Source: Lithodes maja (lineage: Eukaryota > Arthropoda > Malacostraca > Decapoda > Lithodidae). Taken from it: a stretch of 64,000 nucleotides of DNA. A program made the translations under genes and the position numbers. The stretch is taken from NCBI GenBank assembly GCA_037953745.1, contig JBAKBP010000183.1, positions 297,771-361,770 of the forward strand, in the 5' to 3' direction. The notes under the pieces were generated by a model, which searched no databases, had not been told where the DNA came from, and saw only the letters and a list, made by a program, of their open reading frames with translations. Positions 53,070 to 62,584 of this stretch are shown piece after piece (position 1 is the stretch's first letter; every line of letters begins with the position of its first letter).

Positions 53070-54977
53070 TTAAGTATGGTGAAAGAGATCTGGGAGGGCG
53101 AAGAGAAGCCGGGGTCTGTACTTAAATATATCCTTGAGAGCCGGGAGAGACTTATAGGTTGCATGGCAGCGGCAGGTAATAACTTGGTTAATGCACAGGC
53201 GGTCATGAAGCACCAGTATGACGCCAAGGTGAAGCTTCGGGAGTTTTCGGTGGGTCAGGAGGTAATGTTGCTTTTACCTTTGCCTGGACACCCCCTTTCT
53301 GCCAAGTTTATTGGGCCGTATGTGGTGGCTAAGAAACTGTCCGACCTTGATTATCTCGTTGCAACACCTGACCGTAGAAAAAAACATCAGTTATGTCATG
53401 TTAACCTCATGAAAGAGTATGTGAGACGCCCCTCAGAGCCTCTCACTGTCCCTGTGCTGGCCTGCAGCGGCCAGGGTGGAGAAGGAGGTGGGGACAGTCA
53501 TGCTGCTGAGGAGGATAGCTGGGACTGTGTCATTTCCGCGGAACAGTGGGCGGGGAATACTGAACAAGAGGCTAGGCAAGCTGTAAGTCACCTGCCTGAG
53601 CACCAGGGTGCTGCTGTCCTAGGCCTGTTCAGGTCATACCCCTCTGTTTTCGCCGAACACCCAGGTCTCACTACTCAGGTAACGCACGACGTGGACGTCG
53701 GTGATAATGTGCCCTTCAAGTCAGTGCCCTACCGTGTGCCCCCGGTAAAGTTGCCAGCTTTACGGGAGGAGTTAAAGTACATGGTTGAGAGAGGGATGAT
53801 CACTGAAGGTTATGTGAAGTGGACATCACCCGTCACGTTGCAGCCAAAACCTGACGGCAAGGTGCGGTTCTGCATAGATTTTCGTAGACTAAATGGCTTG
53901 ACCACTACCAACCCTTACCCTTTGCCTCGAGTTGACGACAGCGTGGACAAGATAGGGAATGCAAAGTACCTTACTAAAATTGATCTTGTAAAAGGCTACT
54001 GGCAAGTACCCCTGTCGGACCGAGCTAAGCAAGTTTGTGGTTTTGTGGTAGATGGCAAGACCTACCAATGTAACGTAATGCCTTATGGGCTTAAGAACGC
54101 ACCTGCCACGTTTCAGAACCTGATGAACGATATTTGTGACGAAATCCCTAACTGCACGGTCTACCTTGATGACGTGATAGTGTATGATGACAATTTTGAA
54201 AATCACCTAAGGCACTTAGAGACCCTGTTTGGGAAGTTGCACGATGCTGGGCTGGTGGTGAACCTGAGGAAGTGCGAGTTTGTAAAGGCTACTGTGCAGT
54301 ATCTTGGCTTCGTGGTCGGGTTAGGCTGGGTGTGCCCCCCCCTGAGCAAGATACAGGCTATCAATATGTTTCCCAGGCCCACCACTAAGCGCCAGGTCAT
54401 GCGGTTCCTAGGTATGATAGGCTATTATAGGCGCTTCATCCGGGGATACTCTACTGTCTTAGCACCGTTAACTGATCTACTGTCGAAGTCAGTGAAGTTC
54501 TGTTGGGCTGCGGAGTGTCAGAGGGCTTTCGACCTAGTCAAGCACCTGCTGTGTACACATCCGATTTTGAGAGCCCCAGACTTCTCCAGGAGTTTTCAGC
54601 TGGCGACTGATGCCAGCGGTGTGGGTGCCGGGGCAGTGTTACTGCAGACTGATTCCGAGGGCTTGGAACACCCAGTGAGCTTCTTTTCTCGCAAGTTTAA
54701 TTCGGCACAAAGGAATTACTCGACTATAGAGAAGGAGCTTCTTGCTATCGTTTTGTCGCTCAAACATTTCGAAGTTTATGTTCCAGCCTACGGCCCGGTA
54801 GTGACGATTTATACGGACCATCATCCCTTGAAATTCCTAAATCAGTTTCACAATCGGAATATGCGGTTGACCAGGTGGTCCCTAATGCTCCAAGAGTATA
54901 ATCTCAACATTCAGCATATTGCCGGGAGTGAGAACGTGATAGCAGATTGTCTATCAAGGGTTGATGATCCAGGATAG
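53070..54977 (+). CDS. LTR retrotransposon polyprotein, part 2: integrase C-terminus, RT, RNase H
   Basis: Numbering from 53076. The first ~110 residues are the end of integrase, including a GPY/F-type module ('FIGPYVVAKKLSDLDYLV', 'LCHVNLMKEY'). RT spans ~200-400: 'VDDSVDKIGNAKYLTKIDLV' and 'MPYGLKNAPATFQNLM', catalytic YLDD at 363-366. RNase H follows: 'LATDASGVGAGAVL' with D512 and 'TIYTDHHPLKFL', ending 'SENVIADCLSRVDD'. The stop at 54977 leaves no room for a second integrase, which confirms integrase-first order. The Met at 53076 is not a true start; it simply follows the MITE. Confidence 0.9.
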   Translation, partial: LSMVKEIWEGEEKPGSVLKYILESRERLIGCMAAAGNNLVNAQAVMKHQYDAKVKLREFSVGQEVMLLLPLPGHPLSAKFIGPYVVAKKLSDLDYLVATPDRRKKHQLCHVNLMKEYVRRPSEPLTVPVLACSGQGGEGGGDSHAAEEDSWDCVISAEQWAGNTEQEARQAVSHLPEHQGAAVLGLFRSYPSVFAEHPGLTTQVTHDVDVGDNVPFKSVPYRVPPVKLPALREELKYMVERGMITEGYVKWTSPVTLQPKPDGKVRFCIDFRRLNGLTTTNPYPLPRVDDSVDKIGNAKYLTKIDLVKGYWQVPLSDRAKQVCGFVVDGKTYQCNVMPYGLKNAPATFQNLMNDICDEIPNCTVYLDDVIVYDDNFENHLRHLETLFGKLHDAGLVVNLRKCEFVKATVQYLGFVVGLGWVCPPLSKIQAINMFPRPTTKRQVMRFLGMIGYYRRFIRGYSTVLAPLTDLLSKSVKFCWAAECQRAFDLVKHLLCTHPILRAPDFSRSFQLATDASGVGAGAVLLQTDSEGLEHPVSFFSRKFNSAQRNYSTIEKELLAIVLSLKHFEVYVPAYGPVVTIYTDHHPLKFLNQFHNRNMRLTRWSLMLQEYNLNIQHIAGSENVIADCLSRVDDPG

Positions 54978-55258
54978 TCGTGCACGGTGTGTGGGTTGAG
55001 CAGGAGTAAAATTAGGCTATCATAACGCCGTCCAAAAAGATTATAAAACAATAAAATAAACGAGAATTTTTTTTTTTAGTTTTGTAAGTCTTTATTGTTG
55101 TAGCATGATGCATGCGATATTGTGTTTTATGTATAATTCACACTTCAGTTGTTGTGCACCTTTTGCAATTAGTGGCAGCTAAGGGTAGCAGGTCGGTTGG
55201 TTGCCTGTCAGATTTTGATAATGCTTCTAAGGTCGATTATCTAAAATCTTGGGGGGGC
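54978..55258 (+). other. LTR element 3' untranslated region with purine tract
   Basis: Non-coding. It ends 'aaaatcttgggggggc' directly before the 3' LTR, a likely plus-strand primer (polypurine) site. A T-run lies near 55069. Confidence 0.65.
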
Positions 55259-57076
55259 TGTGACGCACCCAGTGCGTGGCAACGTAACCTGATTGTACTC
55301 CTTGGTACTCCACTGTGCCGCCGCGGTGCGGTGCCGTGTGCCGCTGTGCCGTGCTGGCTGCTTATATTGAGTGTGACAACGTATAACTATGTTCTTTGTA
55401 TCTCTGCAAAGGTCTCGTCATGTGCTAACCAGTGGTGGGTTTTGTTTTAAGCCATGTCGAGACCTTCCATTTAATATGTAGTATCAATAGAGAAGTTGAT
55501 AGATAGGACAATGGGAGTTCAGAGAGAGAGAGTGAGTTAGTTTTCAGAGCGAGAGGGTAGCAACGCGCCACGCTGCCGGAGTGGTGGTTGCCAGACGTAT
55601 GGACCGGTTGGCAGCCTTGCGCTTATAGCTAGGTGCGACAGGGTTGGTAGTCCATTGCCGCCTGCCTATGCTGCCTGGGTTGCCCATGTTGTCGTACTGC
55701 ACATTGCATGGAGGCTCGCTGTGTGTTCCATGATCAGGTTGCCTAGAACCTTTGAGATTCTAACATCCCTTGCCCTCTCTCCCAACTTCTCACGGTTGCA
55801 CTCTTTCTCTCTGACGACATTACTCTCATTTCATTCTTCTCTCTATTTAAATGCATAACCTTCCCTTGAGGTCCTAAAGGAGTTTCAGCACTCACCTCTC
55901 GTATTACTCTTAGGACAAGCATATATTTACATGTATTAGATTTAAGGGGTTAATGTGAACAGCGATCTTCTTGATGAGGATAGTTGGTGAACGTTCTACA
56001 TGTTCACGAGTTATATGCCCAGCTCATCATCCAATTTGTGACTAGACCAGTGCCATGTGTAAGAGCCCGACCATGCCCAGGAGTTGTCTGTAGAGGGGCG
56101 AGGACTTAGCCTTGATTTGCCTACCGAGCCAGGAGCGAGTGCAGTACCAGAGACTACAGCTCGCTCGTAGTGCCGGTATAGTAGAGTAACGTAATTTATC
56201 TGTCCTTGTGTTCTCTACAGTCTTTTCCTGGGTTCTCGCTTTCGGTGCTGGGACTCGTTGTTCCTGTGACTTGGCCTGCTAGCTAGAACACATGGGGATG
56301 ATGAGTGGGATATATCTTTATTTTACTATGCATTGCAGCTCTCTTTAAGTTTATGTATGTAACACTTTACAATACACATTACTCACACACAAGACAACAC
56401 TATTAATACTTTCATGTATCAATTAACTGCACTGTCGTTTTGCTGCTGTGTCCGGAGTTCCGTTGCGTAGGGCGCATACGGACTCAGAGGGGAGACAGAG
56501 TGAGAGAAGCGAAGTAGCCTATGCGGTAGTAGGCTACCGGCGCAGTACTGTTGCCTGCAACCTTTTAGTTATTCCAAGTATAGATTCATTATTATAATAA
56601 GTGACTACTATTTATGTTCCTTCCATGTGTATTATTAGGTATCTACTGGATCATGAACATCTTGTATGCTACATGCTAGTGCATGTTAGTAGGGGACAGT
56701 TATTCTAGTGCACGCGCTTTCAAGTAGGCGTGTACATTTGTCATTTAGCATTTCACTGTCATACCTTTAGCCTGCTTCTATTCTACATTATTAGAGGCTT
56801 AATATTAACGTAGTTTCTTGAGTATTGCATTTCTTTAGTAATAACGTAACCTATAAATGTCTGAGGGAGTTTAGCCTCATAGCCTACCCCTGTTGTACAC
56901 TTTCGCCGAGTTAAGGTACCTCGTTACCATAGACGATAACTCTGTAGGGCGTTGGTGCTTTTGTTGTCTGGAGCATATAGTATTTGGGACTGGAATCGAG
57001 CGTGTCGTTGTCACATAAGCCATTTCTGTCCTACGATCAAGAATCCCGAATATGTATTGCCGATCCAGCCGTAACA
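55259..57076 (+). repeat. 3' LTR, 1818 bp
   Basis: Same length as the 5' LTR and almost identical. Starts TGTGACGC and ends CGTAACA, followed by ATAT. Confidence 0.93.
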
Positions 57077-57080
57077 ATAT

Positions 57081-57768
57081 ATAAATGTATATAAAAATGT
57101 ATTAAAACAGGGATACAATATGTATCAGTGTGATCAGGTACGAGGTGGTGATGTATGCATATATTCTAAAGATTGTCTGGCCAGTAATGTTCCAGTTCTT
57201 TCACAACTTAAATTTCTCTGCCACTCATACTATCTACATTTACACTTGCAAGCCTGAATGTGCGGGAGGTTGCATTTCGTCTCCTGTGCGGTTTTGAAAA
57301 TCCAGACTTATGTCACTTGAGGCATGCTATGCTTACAGGTACCTACCTGATAGCACTATTGTTAGTGAGTGCTATTTGTATTTTGTACTATTGTTAATGT
57401 CTTGTCAGGTTGCAAATTTGATTTTAATAGAACATTTTGACACTAACTAGTTTCTTTATTCATGCAAAGTTTAGTCAAATTTACCAGAACGTCCCGGACT
57501 TCCCAAATTGACTACTGTACTGTAATTCCTTGAACGTGACGATAGTGCGTTGTTATATAGTGCGATTAGTTTGCTTGGGAAACAGATTAACTTGTTCATG
57601 TAGTAATGTACACCCTATGTGGTGGATTGTATTCTTTATTTCATAAATTTTATTTTAGTAAGCGTTGTTTCCACATAGCGATTTTTATAAGTTATTTTGC
57701 CTTTATATTGTCTTTTTCCAAGTTTTGGTTTGTTTAGTTTGCAAGTTTTACATTTTAATTTTAACTTG
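57081..57768. other. Gene-free spacer
   Basis: AT-rich; no element or exon recognised. Confidence 0.5.
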
Positions 57769-58535
57769 CCGTATTTTTCGGCTTATAGGACACACCCTAA
57801 ATTATACACGTAGAATTTGGAAAAAAAGTATAAAGCCATAAAACCAACCTCGTAATTATGAAGAGCCATTTGCATGCTTTGTTTACATTTTCGCGTCCCT
57901 GTTCAGTCAAACAATACGGTGCAGCGTCTGTTTTGGTAGGCTATGCAATACTGTAGCCTACTATTTTGGATACTACCAAAGTATTCATAGTTCGTAATAT
58001 TTTATGAGATAACTAAAAAGCAATATCAAAGTGTGTTTTATTTATTACAATAATACCCAATAATGCCATAATATATTATGTGGATACAAATTTGTACGCA
58101 ATAGAAAAAAAACGAAAAGGTGACGGTATTGTTACTGTACTGAAGTTCAGTGTACCGGATCGTTGTACCGTAGCGCTACGTCAGGCCAAAACGTAAACAT
58201 GCAAATGGCGTCTCCAGGATAGTTGTTGTTCTTGTTGCTGTTCCCCAAGCTGCCTGGCCAAACAGCCCCAAGGCCCCGAGTAGGGCTTATTTACAATTTC
58301 GCCCATTACTGATATGTACAATACTCATAATGCCAAACAATAAGCATTACAGTATATATATGATTAGGCAATTATATTAGCATTGTGTACCATAGTGTTT
58401 AGTTTACATGTTACATCTGAGTGTGTGTAGACTCGATATGTCTAAAAATGTCAACCTTTGTTTTGTAAGACGCAGGTTGATTTTAAAGGCCTAGTTTTGG
58501 GGAAAAAAGCGTGCCTTATAAGCCGAAAAATACGG
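57769..58535. mobile_element. TIR MITE, 767 bp
   Basis: Ends 'CCGTATTTTTCGGCTTATA' and its inverse 'TATAAGCCGAAAAATACGG' match perfectly for 19 bases and imperfectly a little further. MITEs with this 'CCGTATTTTTCGG' type of end are widespread in animal genomes. No transposase. The target duplication is not clear. A short LINE tail is embedded at 58222-58278. Confidence 0.75.
58222..58278 (-). repeat. 3' terminal scrap of the Jockey-type LINE
   Basis: In minus orientation 'ctgtttggccaggcagcttg' and a (CAA)n-like tail match the last bases of the LINE at 62890-63916. It is a severely truncated insertion inside the MITE. Confidence 0.7.
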
Positions 58536-58796
58536 TATATGGTTTATTCGTTGGTTTATCTGTTATCATTTAGTAAGATTTGGTCAATGTACAACAATCC
58601 CTTACCCCCCTGGGGGTAAGGGATTAGAATATGCCCCACGTGCCTTCTGCGTGTTGTAAGAGGCGACAAAAGAGGTTGGGTCGGTGGGCTTGCGGTCCCC
58701 ACCCGTGAAAAATAATGAAGCAACGAAAAACGAACGATCAGCCTCTGATGCGGACGGACCCTGTGTTGACGAACTCCGACCGACTATGGACAATAT

Positions 58797-59870
58797 TACA
58801 ATAGCTACATGGAACGTGAGTGGCATGAATGATGGCACAAAAGAGAGAGAGGTCCTGGAAGTGTTAGTGAATGCCAGGCTGGATATATGTGGAATGACGG
58901 AGACCAAATGGAGGGGTACAGATGTGAGAGAGTGGGAGTGTGGAATGGGTGTGAGTGCTGGAGTGAGTGAGGAAGCAGCCAGAGAAGGTGCGTATTTGTT
59001 TGTAAGTAACAAATGGAAGGAGCGTGTAAAAGAACATGGGTCTGTGGATTCAAGGATTGTGTGGGTGAGAATGAAAGTAGGAATACAAACGTGGGTGATT
59101 GTGTGTATGTATGCTCCGACTGAGGATAAACTTGTAAGAGAGAAAGAGGAGTTCTGGGTGAATGTGGAGGCGTGCCTGGATAAGTTTGACAAAACGAAAG
59201 AATATTTCTGATAAGGGATATGAATGGTAAGGTGGGTGATAGGAAAGTTGATAGAGTGGTGGGAGGGTGGGGGGTACCGTCAGAGGTGAATGGGAATGGT
59301 AGTGCACTTGTGGACGTATGTGTGGGGAGGAGGCTGTGGATAGCCAACACCTTCTTCCAACACAGAATGATACACAGGTACACATGGAAAGAGGTGTGGA
59401 CGATGAAGGATAAGACAGTGGTGGAACGAAAGTCACTGATTGATTATATATGTGTGGATGAACGAATGAAGAAATCTGTGCTGGATGCTAGGGTGTATAG
59501 GGGTATAAGAGGGGGTCTGTCTGATCATTATGTAGTAGTGGCTAAAATTAGGATACAAAAGAAGTGGTTGAGGAGAGCTGGAGGGAGGCAAGAGGAAGGT
59601 GGAATGGTGAGGAGGGTGGAGAGGCTACAGGAGGAGCAAATCAGGGAAGAGTACAGGAGAGCAGTAGAAAGACGACTAAGTGGGTTCGACCTGAAAGATA
59701 TGGAGGAAGTGGAGGAGATTAGCAAGGTGTTTAAGGAAGAGATCTATGCAGCATGTGAGGAGGTGTGTGGAGTGAAGAGAAGAGGGAGGGGAGTGAAAGG
59801 TACAGCATGGTGGACAGAAGAGGTAAAAATAGCTGTGGAAGACAAGAAGAAAGCATATAGAGAGTGGTAG
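58797..59870 (+). pseudogene. LINE endonuclease domain, frameshifted
   Basis: 'ITIATWNVSGMNDGTKEREV' and 'GMTETKWRGTDV' open the APE domain. A frameshift and stop near 59211 interrupt 'RDMNGKVGD', after which 'ALVDVCVGRRLWIANTFF', 'SLIDYICVDERM' and 'GLSDHYVVVAKI' complete it. It ends at a stop at 59870. The frame changes make it non-functional. Confidence 0.75.
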
Positions 59871-60275
59871 GGTAGTAGAGGGAATGAAGATTTGGAGAGG
59901 CAGAAATGAGCGAGGTACGTGGAGAGAAAGAGAGTGGTGAAGAGAGTAGTGAAGGAAAGTAAGATAAGAGTAGATGAGGAATTTGGAAGGAAGCTGAGTG
60001 TAAAATGGAGGGAGTGTAAGAAACTGTTCTGGAAAGAAGTCAAGAAAGTTAGGGAAGGTAGCAAGGGAAACAGTAAGGGTGTGAAAGATAAGAATAGGAG
60101 AATGCTAGCCGAGAAGCAAGAGAGAGTCGAAAGATAGAGGGAGTACTTCAATGAGTTGCTAAATGTAAGGAATGAAGAGCCAGCAAACATAGTTGGATAT
60201 GGTATGGGAGGGAGAAGAAGAAGAGAAGTAGTGCAGGAGGAGGTGGGGATCTGGAGGTCAGAAGTGTGAGAAGCC

Positions 60276-61261
60276 ATGAAAAGTGTGAAGTTGGGGAAAG
60301 CACCAGGAACAGATGGAGTGGGTGGGGAAATGTTGAGGTATGGGTGTGAGATAGTGATCGAATGGGTATGGAAAATATGCAAACTAGCATGGGAAAAGGG
60401 GAGTGCACCTGATGACTGGAAGACTGGCATAATAGTCCCCCTATATAAGGGCAAAGGGGAAAGAGGAGTGTGTGGTAACCACCGAGGAATATGTCTTTTA
60501 AGCGTAGTAGGGAAGGTATACAGTAGGGTAGTGATATAGAGAGTGAGAGTGAAAACGAAGAAATAGATAAGCGACGAACAGGGAGGTTTAAGGAAGGGAA
60601 GAGGATATGTATATCATATTTTTACCCTGAATTGTGTTGTGGAGAAATATCTGGAGAAGCAACAAAAGGTGTACAGTATGTTGCCTTTATGGACTTGGAG
60701 AAGGCCTATGACAGAGTGGATAGAGAAGGTATGTGGAAAGTACTTAGAATATACGGAGTAGATGTTAAGTTGCTGAAAGCAGTGAAGAGCATGTATGAGG
60801 GTGCAAAGGCGGCAGTACGTGTGGAGAATGAGCTGAGCGAGTTCTTTGACCTGAATGTTGGGTTGAAACAGGGGTGTGTGATGTCCCTGTGGTTGTTTAC
60901 TGTATATATGGATGGAGTCATGAAAGAAATACTAGGAAGAGCAGTGGATGTTGGTGTATCGCTGAAAAGGGAGGGAAATGAGTGGAAGCTGCCTATACTG
61001 CTGTTTGCGGATGATACAGTTCTGATGAGCGATAATGAATGGGACTTGCATTGTTTGCTAGGTCTGGTAAATGAGTTTGGAACAGTGTGCGAAAAACGGA
61101 ATTTGAAGGTAAATGCGGGGAAGAGCAAGGTTATGGTCTTCGAAAGGGGTGAAGTCACAGAGTGTGAGGTGAAGTTGAACGGTCAGGCTATGGAGATCGT
61201 CAGCTCTTCTAAGTATCTGTGCAGTGTGTTGAGTAAAGATGGGACTACTGTATATGGATGA
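60276..61261 (+). pseudogene. LINE reverse transcriptase, broken
   Basis: Two frames: 60276-60539 encodes 'VKLGKAPGTDGVGGEML' and 'PLYKGKGERGVCGNHRGICL'; 60632-61261 encodes 'FMDLEKAYDRVDREGMWKVL' (motif A), 'GLKQGCVMSLWLFTVYMDGV' (B) and 'LLFADDTVLMSDN' (catalytic FADD). Stops and a frameshift lie between 60540 and 60631. The C-terminal part after 61261 is also out of frame. Confidence 0.8.
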
Positions 61262-61659
61262 AGAAGTGCGGGAGAGGGTACAACAGGGGAAGAAGGTTGT
61301 AGGAACGCTGAAAGCAGTAACAAGAAATAGGGTGATCAGTATGGAAGTCCTTGCATGACAGTGTGGTAATTCCGACACTGACTTACAGAAGCGAAGCATG
61401 GACGTTTGAGAAGAGACTCAGACCAAGAGTGAGAGGGTTGAAATGAGTTACTTTGCCTCGGCCGCCTGGCTGGAGAGAGGATGGGGGGCCTGCCGCGCTT
61501 CCGCTCACTCGCACTCGATTCTACAGGCTTTAAGAGCCTTTAAAAGCCTGTAAATTGCTGTAAATTGCCGTGGCATTCCAGAACGTCTCCTGCAGTTAAA
61601 GTTGAAAAGAAATTAAGAGGTATGATTACAATGATGATGATGACTAGCACGGACAGCTG

Positions 61660-62256
61660 ACCGCAAGCTTTGTACCAATATTCTAGGTGTCTCTTTTTCA
61701 TCCGACCTTTCTTGGAAAGATCATATTACCACTTTTGCTAAATCAGCTTCCCAAAAGTTAAGTGTGCTCAATAGTCTCCGTGGGTTCTTCACCCCCACAC
61801 AGGTCCTTGCTCTGTACAGTATAGGGGCACAGTGCGCCCCTGTATTGAGTATTGTTCGCATGTGTGGGCAGGCTCCACCCATACCGCACTTCTTGAAAAG
61901 GTAGAGTCAAAAGCATTTCTTCTCATAAACTCACTTCCTCTTACTAGGTCCCTACAATCTCTTACTACATGCCGCAATGTTGCATCTCTTTCACTTTTCT
62001 ATCGCTATTACAACAATCAGTGTTCTTCAAAGCTCTCTCAGTGCATACCCCCTCCCTTGCGGCGAGTACGAGGCACCTACCTTTCAACACAGTCCCACTC
62101 CTATTCTGTCCAGCTCTCCTACCCAAGAATTGGCAAAGTTTCTCAGTCTCTCTTCTGCTCAACAAGTGAACTCTGGAACCATCTCCCTCAATCAATCTTT
62201 CCTTCATCCAATTACTTAACCCTCTCGCTATCCTGTGGACTTGGGGGTTGCCGTTT
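61660..62256 (+). pseudogene. LINE ORF2 C-terminal fragment
   Basis: Encodes 'GVSFSSDLSWKDHITTFAKS' near 61685 and, after a frameshift around 61815, 'CIEYCSHVWAGSTHTALLEK', 'NVASLSLFYRYYNNQCSSKL' and 'FCSTSELWNHLPQSIFP'. This wording is the C-terminal domain after the RT in Jockey/CR1-group LINEs common in crustaceans. The RT itself is absent, so it is 5'-truncated. Confidence 0.75.
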
Positions 62257-62584
62257 AGCATTCAGAAATAGAGTTCTCTCAATCTCATAATTACCTCTCC
62301 AAGATTAGTTCTCTGCCCATAGTTCATTCAAAGACAACTGCAGAGGTTGAAGTAACTAAACTAAAGGTTTCTAAACACCCCTGATGGTCACAAAGGCTTT
62401 TAAATATCCCAGAAAGGGCGCAAATCGCGTCCTGGGTTCTGTCTCGAGTCAACCACCCCCAGCCATGGAATAAGTGCCTGAGTATATAGATACAGTACAT
62501 ACATATATACAATATAGGATAGACTAATACATTTTTACACGGTGGCCCAATAAGTACCAGTATGTGAAATTGATAAAAGATTAC
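62257..62584. other. Gene-free spacer
   Basis: Nothing recognised. Confidence 0.5.

Larger units (their letters stand above)
47334..57076 (+). mobile_element. Ty3/gypsy-superfamily LTR retrotransposon, Gmr1-like (IN before RT), 9743 bp
   Basis: Two 1818-bp LTRs flank one long polyprotein frame. ATAT at 47330-47333 and 57077-57080 is the likely target duplication. A primer-binding-like 'TGGCGACC' starts at 49155, 3 bases after the 5' LTR, and a G7 run lies just before the 3' LTR. Domain order is gag, zinc knuckle, protease, integrase, RT, RNase H. Ty3/gypsy elements normally have integrase last; integrase before RT with a gypsy-type RT is known for the Gmr1-like group. By eye the LTRs differ at about five positions, so the insertion is young. 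A 479-bp MITE interrupts the frame between the integrase catalytic core and its C-terminal domain. Confidence 0.9.
58600..61655 (+). mobile_element. Decayed APE-type LINE, near full length
   Basis: The 5' leader begins with a dyad ('ttacccccctgggggtaa') and contains 'gccttctgcgtgttgtaaga' and 'ggcgacaaaag'. Endonuclease and RT segments follow in several frames, and the 3' end has 'cggccgcctggctggagag' and a (GAT)n tail near 61640-61653. The group is the same as 35885-36945; clade not assigned. Confidence 0.75.

Noticed and set aside
49395..54977. Endogenous retrovirus with an envelope gene
   Set aside because: The polyprotein ends with RNase H and only ~280 non-coding bases lie before the 3' LTR, so there is no envelope frame.
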